A stretch of 64,000 nucleotides of DNA from Molanna angustata (lineage: Eukaryota; Arthropoda; Insecta; Trichoptera; Molannidae): the NCBI GenBank assembly GCA_963576475.1, contig OY754982.1, positions 17,654,217 through 17,718,216 on the forward strand. The letters are read 5' to 3'. A program made the position numbers and the translations under genes. This document shows, one piece after another, positions 12,001 to 25,500 of this stretch (its first letter is position 1; every line of letters starts with the position of its first letter). The notes under the pieces are model-generated. The model was not told where the DNA came from and did not search any database. It was given only the letters and a program-made list of their open reading frames with translations.

Positions 12001-15000
12001 AATCATTGTCATAATGGAATTCTACAAATTAGAAGCCGTCACAATCGAAAGAATGAAAAGTGCGTATATTTCTGAACAGTGTATACTGTTTAGACGGCTA
12101 AAATTGAAACATCACCAGTTGATATAATCAACTGGACCAGTTGATTATGGCCTTATAAGCCGAAACGGTCGTCGGGAGAAAAATAAAATAAATTGTGGAA
12201 TTATATATGTGTTCATATTAATCATTGTCATAATGGAATTCTACAAATTAGAAGCCGTCACAATCGAAAGAATGAAAAGTGCGTATATTTCTGAACAGTG
12301 TATACTGTTTAGACGGCTAAAATTGAAACATCACCAGTTGATATAATCAACTGGACCAGTTGATTATGGCCTTATAAGCCGAAACGGTCGTCGGGAGAAA
12401 AATAAAATAAATTGTGGAATTATATATGTGTTCATATTAATCATTGTCATAATGGAATTCTACAAATTAGAAGCCGTCACAATCGAAAGAATGAAAAGTG
12501 CGTATATTTCTGAACAGTGTATACTGTTTAGACGGCTAAAATTGAAACATCACCAGTTGACTATGGCCTTATAAGCCGAAACGGTCGTCGGGAGAAAAAT
12601 AAAATAAATTGTGGAATTATATATGTGTTCATATTAATCATTGTCAAATACATGATGTTTATTAGGATATAGGTAATAAACAAAAGCACCAAATTTTTTC
12701 TTATAGGTAAATTTTATTAATAAAAGATAATAACTTCAACGAAGCACTAAAATATTGCTTCGTAAAAATACCTATATTCAGGTTTTACAAACTCCATTAA
12801 ACGGGACAAATCATTTATTTTTTCTTTAGATACTTTACCATATTTCTCAACATATCTCTCTACGTTGGGAACTGTTGGTACATCCCCTCTTAGATTTTTT
12901 ATTAAATTTACTCTTTTAAAAGGAGTAAATTCATCGTAACTCTCCTTATAGAGATACGATCCAAACTCTTCAACTCTTATCCATTTAATGCCGTCTCTGA
13001 ATTTAACGGGTTGGTTAAATTCATCTTTTTTTTTATTGAATATATTTAATTTTCCAGCTAAATCATCTATTTTTCTGAAATGCTGTGTCATGTCTATTAT
13101 TGTATTATATTTACTAGCACTCCTTATTATGTCTCGGTACTGCTCTGGTACGAATATTGTGTCCCATTTCCGTAATTTCTTTTCTATTCTTCCGAAATCT
13201 CGATCTGAATCTAGGTATGTGTGACCGACTTCTGGAAATTTATGATCAATTTTTTTAAAGTACCCATTCAAAATTAAAAACTGATACAATGTTATCAGAT
13301 TGAAGTTTTTATTTTGGCCAGCGCAAGAGTCTGACCAAATAATTAAATGATCATATTTAAAGTTGGACGTTTCAATGAATCTTAATAAGCAACTAGCGAT
13401 TTCTGAGCTCCCTCTATTCGCAACATCTTCTGTCCAATTACAGAATACTGCGCATTCTCTATTCTTTGAAACCACGTGGATACCAAAATTATAAAACCAC
13501 AATTGGCGCAGATAAAATGCCTTCGATGTTGATATCTTAGGGAGAGGCATGGTCTGCTGCAAATCCATCGTTATAAACATCGTTGAATCATTGGATTTCG
13601 CTTTTTCTTTATCGTTTTTCATAGCATCTATAGCCGCAGACACGTTTTCAGTGTGTACGACATAACTTTTGTCTGCATCACAAACGCTGCAGGTGTCACT
13701 TTTTGGATATCCAAAAGAATAGTTGAAATGCGTGGCAAACACATTAGAGTATGAACACATTTTCACTTTGAATCGTGCATCTAATCCTTCTTTTACACAT
13801 TCTTCCATAATAGCCCCATACATTTTTGTTTGGTTTAAAGTTGGGGAAAGGTATTTTTTATGTGTATTTTTATTTCTTGAGTAGTGGGATTCGTCTACCG
13901 GAAATTTTCGAATATGTTGAATAATTTTTTGTCGGACCTCCTCGGTCATTTTGTGAGGTCGACTAGCGTGCTTGCCCCTTAAATCTGGGGGGGTCCGGAG
14001 CAGATACCCCACTATCGATCCTGTTTTTCATGATATCAATTTTTTTCATCCCAACTTGATAAATACTGCAGAGAGCTTTTTTGCATATCCGTTTTTCAAT
14101 ACCATTTGAGGATACCTTATAAACATATGAATATTTTTTTTTCTTTATTGCATTTTGTGTAATTCTAGAAATCGCATAACGTGTTCATCCGTGTAACTTT
14201 TTCCTCGTAAGAGGATTCGTCGCAGTGAATGAAGGCGTTATGATACCATAGCGTGTTTATCCGGATTTAAAAAAAATGCAATCTCAATGGATGTAGGTGT
14301 TAAGTTATTTGACACCTTCATCCATATTTTCATCCGTCTTAAAAAATATAATTTTGTTACATAACACCTTCATCCACTGTGAAAATGGCATTTAGGATAC
14401 TTTTTTCACGTTGTTATTAGTGTCATATGAAAGAGCGGCACTTAAAACCTTCATCTGCACAAAAAAGTAGAAAATTGAAATTTTGCGACTTAACACCTTC
14501 ATCCACTTGTGTCTTCAATTACCGGAAGCTGTAAATTGATAGGAAAAAATAGAGCCAGCGTTGAATTTAGCAACATTACCAATGCAAATTACTTCTTAAT
14601 GAAAACGTTCCCAGAATTTAGGACCTACATTCCCACGAATCAGGTTTCCCGTATGGGATTGGTGAGGGGTATCCCCGTGGGAGAGGACTTCACCAATGAG
14701 TGCCTGATGAGTGAGATGGAGGTTCCCCCTAACTATGGAAAAATACTAAAATGTCGTAGGTTAAACTACAAAGATTTGTCAACAGGACAAGCAGTTTGGA
14801 AACCCTCCAGAACGGTGGTTCTCACTTTTGATGGACAAAGAATGCCAGACCGGGTATTCTTATCCTACACCAGTATCCAAGTGGAGAAATATGAATTTCC
14901 GACTATACAGTGCTGGAAGTGCTGTAGATTCGGCCACACAAAGCCCCTGTGTAGATCACAACCACGTTGTTTCAAATGCGGTAAGGATCATCTTGGTGAA

Positions 15001-18000
15001 GAATGCTCTCTTCCCGAGGATGATCTAACTTGCCTTCACTGTGCAGGCAAGCATACAGCTGTGAGTCTGAAGTGCCCTGAACTTGCGCGTCAAAAGAACA
15101 TAAAACACCTTATGGCCGAAAAAAATCTTTCGTTTTTTGAAGCCTCGAAACAGGTCCCTCACTCTAAAAAATCGTTCTCAACCGTTATTTCCTCCAGCCC
15201 CTCGACATCTCAAGCCATCCCAAGCCATACGACACAACATATGGCAAACAATACTCCCAAATTTCAAAAATCCAATAAAGGAAAAACTCATAAACCAGCG
15301 TCTTCCCCTGGATTCGATAAAACTGCCCACCAAAATCTTTCATGGTTTCCGAACGGCCAACTTCCTGAGCCAGTTAAAGGATGTGGCCTACAGTCTAGTA
15401 ATAAAGCTGAGCCTAACACTTCTGAATTAATTTCAACAATTCTACAATTTATAATTAAAACCCTTCAACATAATTCTATCCTACCGTCCAACGTTGCCTC
15501 TTTATTAACCCTACTTTCATCACTATTTTCGTCCAATGGCCCCTCAACGGATAACGAGGATTCTACAGTGGAATAGCCGTAGTGCTATTTCCAATAAAGC
15601 AGACATCCTCCACCTATCCCACGAAATCCAACCCTCTATCATAGCCATCTCGGAGACGTGGCTTGCCCCGGGTGCCTCTTTTAGACTCCCGGGGTATGCG
15701 TGTCTTCGCGATGACAGAAAAGATGGAAGGGGCGGTTGCGCCCTATTCATCAAACATAATATCCCATATTCCCCAATTCCTATTGGTCTGAACTCTGATC
15801 GGATTAATCTGGTTGGAGCAAAGATCGACGGGATTTCCTTTTTCTCCATTTATATTCCCCATCCCTCCTCCTCCGATATATTCCTTCTTAAATCCATTGT
15901 CTCCTCCCACTCCTCATCCCTGTTTATTTTGGGTGACCTCAACACACATCACACTAGCTGGGGTTCACATAAAACTAACAGTGCTGGAAATACACTTATG
16001 AACATGATTGATGATCTGGACTTATGTATCCTTAATGACGGATCTCCAACACGAATCTCTCTCCCGTTTCATACTTCAAGATTGACTCCCACCCCCACCC
16101 AAAGTTTACCTATATCGCATAGACCGAGTGCTGTGGATCTTTCCTTATGCTCCCCCGGTCTTGCTCCTCTTTCCACTTGGTCACTTGATCAAGATCCCCG
16201 TAACAGTGATCACTTCCCAATAATTATACATTTCGGAAGACAAATTCGAGAAGCCAACTACACATCATCATACAAATATAATGTAGCTAGAGCAGACTGG
16301 CATTCATTTCATAAAACAATTATTAAGACAATTCCTGAACTTCCCACTCCAAACTCATCAAATAACACTGAATGTTATAATTCCTTTGTAAACTTGATTA
16401 CTACATCAGCTGATGAGAACATCCCTACCAAAACACCTCGTTCCCCAACAATACCACCGCCGCCATGGTGGGATGCTGAATGCACCAAGGCTGTTAGAGA
16501 CAGAAAACTGGCAAGAAGGAACTTTAAAAAAAACATGTCCGTAACTAACTTTGATAGCTATCTGGTTTCCCGTGCCAAAACCAAAAGGATTTTGAAGGAT
16601 AAAAAGAAACAGGGTTGGATCAAATACTGTTCTTCTTTATCCCCTGATTCTAACGTATCTGAGATATGGAGAAAAATAAGGCAATACAGAGCAGTTTTTG
16701 ATCCCCAAGTTTCAAAACCTACATCTTCTAACTGGCAATATGAATTCTTAAATAAACTTGCTCCGCTATCGGTCCCTCCCCTTAACTCTCTACCTGATGA
16801 ACGCCTTTTCTCTGATGTTACATGTTCTCTTGACGCTCCCTTTACCTTGCATGAATTAAGATCTGTCATAACACGAGTTCACGACTCTGCTCCAGGAATA
16901 GATGGAATCCCGTATTCGTTCCTCACCAAAGCAGATCCCGAAACCTTATCCTATTTCCTCAAAATGTCCAACTCGTTTTATGACACTGGCATCATTCCGG
17001 CAGACTGGAAAACACAAAGCATAATTCCCATTTTAAAACCCCACAAAGACCCAAATATAGGATCTTCCTACCGCCCTATTGCGCTTTCGTGCACCCTGGG
17101 GAAAATAGTGGAACACATGCTTAAAGATAGATTGGAGCACTTCTTTGAGACCAACGGCCTGCTGGCTAGATCACAGTATGGTTTCAGGAAGGGCAAGAGC
17201 ACCATCGACAATCTGAGTGTTTTCATCACCGACATCCAACTTGCCAGATCAAGGAAGGAAATGATGGCTGCTGTGTTTCTAGACGTCTCTGCTGCATATG
17301 ACAATGTTCTTATCGATGTCCTTATGGGAAAACTTTTAGATACCGGTGTTCCACCAAAAACTAGGCAGTACATAAAAAATCTCCTATGCGACCGCACCTT
17401 GCTCTTATCTACGGAAAATGGGGAAAAGTCCATAAGAAAGGTGTGGAAGGGTTTACCGCAAGGATCGATTCTCAGCCCACTGCTATATAATATATACACT
17501 GCAAGTATCGAAAAAAGTCTCCTAAAACATGTAAGAATATTGCAATATGCAGACGACATTGTAATTTACATATCTGGAAAATCTACCCAAATGATAGAGC
17601 GTGAGCTAAACACAGCACTACAATTATTACAGAAATGGCTGGATAATCACGGGCTAGAAATATCTCCGCACAAAAGTCAGTTTATGATCTTCTCAAACAG
17701 TAGGAACATTGCCCCCATAAACATCACATATAATAATATTCACATCCCTTGCGTACCAGAGGTCAAGTTCCTAGGCATTGTGCTAAGCCGAAAACTCAAC
17801 TGGAGAGCAAATATCGAACATATTGTATCCAAATGCCAAAAATCGCTCAATATCATAAGATCTGTATCCAGGGTGTGGTGGGGTGCTCATCCAAATACCC
17901 TCTCTCTCCTCTATAAGGCACTAATCCGCTCTCACCTTGACTATGCTTCCTTCCTAATGGACCCGATTCCAAAATATTTGTCCATCATGTTGGAGAGGGT

Positions 18001-19469
18001 TCAATCAAAGGCCCTCAGAATCATAATAGGAGCCATGCGGTCTACTCCTATCAATGCCCTTCAATTAGAATGTGCTGAGGCCCCCCTTCACCTCAGAAGA
18101 CAATTCCTCGCAGATAGATTTCTTTTTAAGGCCTCCCGGCTATCAAATAACCCACTACTCCCTAAAGTCAAACTTCTTTCAGAATATGTTAATTCAAAAC
18201 AAATTTGGCGAAATAAAAATCCCCCCCTGTTAGTAAATAGCTTCAAGTTCCTGAATTCTTTCGACGTTCCTTCATATAAAAATACAGTTTACCCGTTATT
18301 CTCAAGTCACCATGAATCAAATACTTTCTACCCATTAGTACATAATTTCAATATCCACAAAAACGACCCAAAGGCTCCTTTTGTTCTTGGGGAGTGTTTG
18401 GACTCTCTTTGGCAGGATTGGACAACCATATACACAGACGGATCTAAGAGTGAAGATGATGCATGCGTCGGGGCGGCAATATACTGTCCTGACTTCAACT
18501 CAGTAGCCATGTATAAACTTCCACCGGAAACATCCATTTTCACTGCAGAATGCCTCGCCATACTGGAAGCAATAAAATTCGCAGCTACAAATGGAATTAA
18601 TAAAACACTTATCCTCACAGATTCCCTTAGTGCAGTAAATAAAATCTCGGGAAACCCATCAAGGCTGCTGAACAATCTTATAATTCTTCAAATTAAACAC
18701 GAAATCCTGAACCTCGGGATGCAAGGATTACAAGTGGCCATTGCTTGGATTCCAGGTCACAGTGGAATCAAGGGTAATGAGACTGCGGATGAACACGCAA
18801 AAAAGGCAATAGAAAATGGACAAATGTCTCACAAATACATACATATAGAGGACAGATTTCCCTCCTTGTTAAAGAGACTGCACACAAGCTGGGAAAAAGA
18901 ATGGAACCTTGGAAAAAGTAAAGCAGGAGTGTACTACTCCTACATACAACAGAGCTTTCCAGTCAAGCCATGGTTCTCCATAGGTAAATTCCAAAAGAGG
19001 GATATTTCAGTAATATGTAGAATGAGACTCGGTCATACATGTTCCCCTGTCTTCCTCCACAAAATAAAAGTTAAAGATTCTCCTTTGTGTGAGTGTGGAT
19101 TAGAGGATGGAACAGTCGACCACATATTTTTGGGGTGTCCCCTTTTGGATCACTCTCCTATTTTCAACCATTGTTTAAACAACAAAATCTCTCTACCAAT
19201 AAATATTACTCACCTTTTATCCATTGCTTCTTTACCCATATATAAAATGCTGTCTAAATTTATTTCACTAAATAATATCAAAATATAATCATGCCTTACT
19301 TGAAGTCTTCCACCATCCCATTTCCTCTGCTTCCTATTATACAACTTCCTCTCCCCTGTATAGAAATCCTTCATTTTCCCCTTCCCTATATAAATGTATG
19401 TATAGTATTATAGTGTATATATGGATATGTAGTACATAAATGGATGTATAGTACTGTGGTGTATAATAT

Positions 19470-19500
<31 letters not shown>

Positions 19501-22500
19501 CGGTAAAATAAAACCATTTACATAAAAAGAGTACAGAATAAAGATACATCACATCATCTTAAGTTAAAAATATAAAAATCAAAAATTATACATATATGTA
19601 TATGAATATAATTGAAAATAAAAATAGTTGTTCCTTATTTAGAATTAGAATTCTTATTCAAATACAAATTATAAAAAGATAAAAAAACAAGGAAAGTAAC
19701 AAGAATACAAATAGGTACATAAGTATAAAAATCAAGAGAAAGATAAAAAATATAAAAAATATAGGAAACATATAAAATAGAAATTAAAAATGAAAAAATA
19801 GAAAAAAAAAAACACAATTGAAAATGTTACGAAAACAATACTGATCTCAGTTCAATCTTCAATTTGTGTAAGCTTACATTGAAAATGTCAGCAACAAAGG
19901 CATACTCATTCCCCAAACGATGAATTCTGGGAAACGGAGAATGTCTATGGGCTTCGGTCCTCAATATATCGCAATTAAATAATGATGAGTGCCTCGTAAA
20001 TCTGTTAGGTATATGAAACTTAATCAATGAAATTAATGATGGACAGTCAAATTCAGAATATATGATTTTGTACAGGACAATCAAGTCCGACATAATTCTT
20101 CTATTGGATAATTTCGGCAAGCAGAGTGAATTTCTTAGGAAGTCATAGTTTATATCGTACAAAGATATTCCAAGTCTGAAATTTACATAACGTAAAAGTT
20201 TCTGCTGAACATTTTCCAATTTGTTGGAATGAATATTATAATGCGGTGACCAAACAGTTGAGTTATATTCCAGTTGACTGCGAACCAAAGAACAATAGAG
20301 ATGTTTGATAGCAGACAATGAATTAAAATTATTAGATGTTCGCAGAACAAAGCCTAACATCTTCAACGCTTTTTTAGCTCTGTCATTAATATGCATAACA
20401 AAGGTTAATCGCTCATCAAAGATAATTCCTAAGTCAGATACTAGTGAAACCCTAGTCAAATTTACATCATTAATAGAATAATCGAAGGTAATCTTGTTTT
20501 TTATATTAAAGAAAGTAATTATTTGACATTTACTAATATTAAGAGGTAATTTATTTAATTCACACCATTCATAAAGTCTAACCAGATTTTCCTGGACAAT
20601 CAGACACTCATTTATATGACTAATGGCTCTATAGATTTTTATATCATCAGCGAATATTAAAACATTGACGTCATTAAATATATTTATGATGTCATTAATG
20701 AATAATATAAACAAAATGGGACCTAAATGAGATCCCTGAGGAATGCCACTTGTAGCAGAGAATGAATCAGATAAGTAACCATCTATCTTTACAGAAAGAT
20801 TTCTATTAGATAAGTAATTAACAAACCATTTTAGAAGACTGCCTCTGATACCCATTTTATTCATCTTATATACAAGAATTTTGTGAGATACTTTGTCGAA
20901 CGCCTTACTAAAGTCTGTGTAAATTGAATCCACTTGTAATTTATTAGCCAAAGAACAGGATAAAAAATTTTCATACACCAACAAATTTGTAAGCGTAGAT
21001 CTACCAGGCAAAAAACCATGTTGATTGTCAATAATACTCAATCTTATATGGCTGAAGATTTTATCCAAGACAATACTCTCAAACAATTTAGGAATGGTGG
21101 ACTGAATACAAATAGGTCTATAGTTAGCTATATCATTTCTGTCACCCTTCTTAAAAATGGGTGTTATGTAGCTGCGTTTCCATATGTTAGGATAGAAACT
21201 ATTTGACAAGGATTGATTAAATAATAATTGAAGTGGATACAATAGGTTTTTTACACATTTCTTCAGAAAAATAGCTGGAACACAATCAGGACCGGCCCCT
21301 TTATGAGAACTTAGTGACATTATCTTTTTCTCGATATCAGTGGTGCTAATTATAAAATTAGGAATATCAATTGATTCAGAAATATTTAAGTCTGGAATAT
21401 CGCTATCAGATATCTCATCGTCATACACACTTTTGAAAAAACAAGCAAAGAGGTTTACAATCCCTTCGGGAGTATTGGAAGATTTATTTAAAAAATGCAT
21501 ATTACAGGGAAAGCTAGATGAATTTTTTCGAAGAGATTTGGTAAATTTCCAAAAGCTTTTGATGTTTTTATGAATAGAGTTCTCAACATTTTTTATGTAG
21601 TTACCATAACATTCAGATGACAGTTGCTTACAACGAGAACGCATTTTTTTGAATTCATCGTAGTCAGATATTAAGTTGCTACCTTTATATTTCTTATGAG
21701 CTATCTTTTTTAAAAAAATTACATCTTTAAGTTCTTTACTAAACCATTCTGGAAAATTACAAGTGTTCTTAAAGTTTGAAAATGGTGTATTTAAACTAAT
21801 AACATCATTAAGTATGTTATAGAACATATTTACACCATCATCAGTTAAATTATGTTTTAAAAAATTCCAATCAACTTTATCAAGGTAGTCACAGATATTT
21901 TTGTAATTAGCTTTGTAAAAGTTATACGAGGGTTTATTAAAATTGGTGTTAGTTACTGGTGAGTCATTTAAGTATATAGTTAAAGGTGGATGATAGGAGT
22001 CAATAGGTAGCAAGTAGTCAAAAGAACGACTTACAGTTGTGGTAGAAGTGTCATTTGAAAAGACAAGGTCCAACAATGAACCTTTATCATTAAACATATT
22101 ATTAATTTGCTTCAATCCAACAAAAATTGCCATCTCACAAAGCACAACAGATTTAGGAGACGAATTGACATTTACATTAGGTATATTAAAATCACCTGTC
22201 AAAATGAATTTAGCATCAGAAAATTGCGATCTTAACAATTCCACTTCACTACAATAATCACAATACAATTTAATGTCTGAGTTTGGTGGTATGTAGACAC
22301 ACCCAAAAATAATTTTAGTAGTCGACATTTTTATTAAAATAAATAATTGTTCGATATAGGTATGAACTGTAGGTAATCTAACTGAGTTAAGACGTTTGTT
22401 GACACTAATCAAGATGCCTCCTCCACGCGATTTATTGCTCGTTGCAAAACTTCGATCAAGCCTGTAAACATTGTGAAGATCAAATCCAAGTTCCGAAGAG

Positions 22501-25500
22501 AAGATATCATCCGTTAACCAGGTTTCAGACAAAGCGAAAACATCGTAAGACAGCGTGTAAGAATTAATTCTTAAGGCCTGAAGTTTAGTACGAATACCTC
22601 TTACGTTCTGATAGTAGCATTTAAGTTCTGCAGATCGTGAAATTTTTTGTGTTGATTTTTAACTATCTGTGGTGAACCATTGATATATTTGATGGTTAAA
22701 TCAGATTCGCCTTCTTGAGTACGTTTATTGAGGAGATTGCGTAGATTGACCAGATAGTTCCTTTGGCGCAAGGTCAAATCCTGTTGTACTTTGATGTTTT
22801 TATCGGATATAAAACGCTTGCGCTGGAGAACCACTTGAGCTAGATGAGGAGAACTCATAACCACTTTTAACGGTCTGGTGTGATCATTCTTCCTTGCGCC
22901 AAGTCTATAAATTTTAAAGTTAGATTGATCAAGACTACTGTCAATTTGTTTCAGTATTTCAGTTGTAAATCCAATATCGGATGAAGGATCAGACTCTGGA
23001 ATATTATATAGTATAAGATTTTGCTGTTTCAATTTTCTTTCCTCAATTTCCGAGAGTGTGTCACAAATGTCTTGAGTATGGTTGTCATTCAATTTATTGC
23101 CATCACAAGTTGAACTCTTTAAGGCCTTTAGTTCACCCTCCAATGAGCCCATTCGTACAGCCATTTGGCCAATGGTACCCAATAGTTCAGACGTCTTTGG
23201 CATTAGTTTACTAATTTGCTCTTTGGTGAATTTGTTTGACTGATCGATTAAAATCTGGTTAATAACATTGACTGCTTCTTTAGCCATTTGTATAAAAGAT
23301 TGTGCATTATCCTGAGAATCCATCATATACCTCTCGATTGAGTGTGAGAAGAAAAAACAAAAAAATATTGCACTAGAATTTTGTTTCGGTTGATGCGCTG
23401 TGGTGAGTATATTAAACCTTGTGCAACTGCGACCGCTGACTCCAGTCGCAGTCACTACACACAGTTACAATACACAATGTAGGTAGAAGATTTATATTAG
23501 TGTTGATGAATTTAGTACTTTAAAACACAATTATTAAACTAAATACACTGATTATGGTCAAGAATATTACAAATATAATCACGAAAAATCACTATTAAAC
23601 GAAATTCACCAATTTATGAGTTCAGAACACGACTAAACTAGGAAAAATCAGCAAATAAAGCATGCGAAAAATACTGACATCGATGATGTGTTGTTGATTT
23701 AATCAGGTATAGTCACAGATAATATAGAAGTATACTACTTGGTATAGTATAATATAGTGTATAATATAGTGTATATATGGATATGTAGTACATAAATGGA
23801 TGTATAGTACTGTGGTGTATAATATAGTGTATATATGGATATGTAGTACATAAATGGATGTATAGTATTATAGTGTATAATATAGTGTATATATGGATAT
23901 GTAGTACATAAATGGATGTATAGTACTGTGGTGTATAATATAGTGTATATATGGATATGTAGTACATAAATGGATGTATAGTATTATAGTGTATAATATA
24001 GTGTATATATGGATATGTAGTACATAAATGGATGTATAGTACTGTGGTGTATAATATAGTGTATATATGGATATGTAGTACATAAATGGATGTATAGTAC
24101 TGTGGTGTATAATATAGTGTATATATGGATATGTAGTACATAAATGGATGTATAGTATTATAGTGTATAATATAGTGTATATATGGATATGTAGTACATA
24201 AATGGATGTATAGTATTATAGTGTATAATATAGTGTATATATGGATATGTAGTACATAAATGGATGTATAGTATTATAGTGTATAATATAGTGTATATAT
24301 GGATATGTAGTACATAAATGGATGTATAGTATCATAGTGTATAATATAGTGTATATATGGATATGTAGTACATAAATGTATGTATAGTATTATAGTGTAT
24401 AATATAGTGTATAATATAGTGTATATATGGATATGTAGTACATAAATGGATGTATAGTATTATAGTGTATAATATAGTGTATATATGGATATGTAGTACA
24501 TAAATGGATGTATAGTATTATAGTGTATAATATAGTGTATATATGGATATGTAGTACATAAATGGATGTATAGTATTATAGTGTATAATATAGTGTATAT
24601 ATGGATATGTAGTACATAAATGGATGTATAGTATTATAGTGTATAATATAGTGTATATATGGATATGTAGTACATAAATGGATGTATAGTATTATAGTGT
24701 ATAATATAGTGTATATCTGGATAGTAGTAGATGTATGTATTATAACATAATGTTTGTTTAAATGTGCCTAATTATAATAATATTATAATGTTTGTTCAAG
24801 GGTAATACTAACCAAAAGTAGCAATGACCTATGCCAAATAAAGATTAGCCCACCTATAATGGATACAATACAACTTGTATAAGTAAGCATCAGCCCATAC
24901 TCTTTTGACTATCTGAGTTCAACATACCAGGAACAATTCCGGAGTCCTTTGCACTCTGACCAGCTAAACGCCATAATACCTGAGGACAGGCTACATTGAA
25001 ACCCAAGCAAAGCATCAACCAAGACAGGCTAGAACACTGGCAACGGTGAAATAAAGCCTTTTAAAAAGTAGAAAGAAAGAAAAGAAAATTCATAGAAAGT
25101 ATTTGGAGAGTAAATTAAAATCACGTGTTATAGTTTTTTTTGTGTCCTTAAAAAAAATAACAATGACAATATCAGAGAACAGACTACATATTTCAGACTT
25201 TTGCTGAATGTACTACGAACGACAAGCAGATTTACTTCAAATAATATTTAGTGTAGAAAATATTTTAAATAAGTACTTCAATATCTCCATTTTTTCTACA
25301 TTATGTAGTTTCAAGATGGCGTTGTTTCATATTATGTAAAAAGTTGTAATATTTTAGTAAAATATGTAATTTATTGAGTAATATGCTCCATATTTGAAAA
25401 GTATACCTCAACAGTGACTGATGAAAGTTATTTGCCATCAATATGTCTCTGTTATTGGGGTAGGCAGAGAAAACCAAGCGCCATACACTGTTCTTCTCCA

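Larger units (their letters stand above)
11033..14516. mobile_element. DNA transposon with 27-bp TIRs and AATT target duplication
   Basis: The left end (GAAGACACAAGTGGATGAAG, then gtgttaa) is matched base for base by the inverted right end for 27 bp. AATT flanks both sides (11029-11032 and 14517-14520), and the host frame is continuous without it. Inside are subterminal copies of AACACCTTCATCCA, a LINE relic (11434-11815), a 219-bp tandem array (11885-12645) and a minus-strand DUF7869-type transposase relic (12747-14250). A palindromic 4-bp duplication recalls the Sola group, but that assignment is only a suggestion. Confidence 0.88.
19470..23746 (-). mobile_element. LINE-B: CR1/Jockey-like LINE, nearly complete
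   Basis: Minus-strand element with ORF1, ORF2, a 3' UTR and a (TAAA)n tail that appears as (TTTA)n at 19470-19500. The 9-mer gtataatat flanks it (19461-19469 and 23747-23755) inside the LINE-A minisatellite. Because the minisatellite also contains that 9-mer naturally, the exact duplication length is uncertain. About 4.28 kb with both ORFs open, so it may be among the youngest insertions here. Confidence 0.88.
10500..25060 (+). mobile_element. LINE-A: I/R1-type LINE with two nested insertions
   Basis: A long non-LTR retrotransposon: ORF1 with CCHC knuckles, ORF2 with endonuclease, reverse transcriptase and RNase H, then a 3' UTR with a 58-bp minisatellite and a unique tail ending near an AATAAA (about 25040). 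Two later insertions enlarge it from about 6.7 kb to 14.6 kb: a DNA transposon at 11033-14516 inside ORF1 and LINE-B at 19470-23746 inside the minisatellite. The RNase H domain and CCHC ORF1 place it in the I/R1 group. The 5' limit (about 10.3-10.55 kb) and the target duplication could not be fixed. Confidence 0.85.

Noticed and set aside
23713..24141. 142-codon repetitive minus-strand frame ([19 protein letters not shown])
   Set aside because: Translation of the 58-bp minisatellite, with no other coding evidence.
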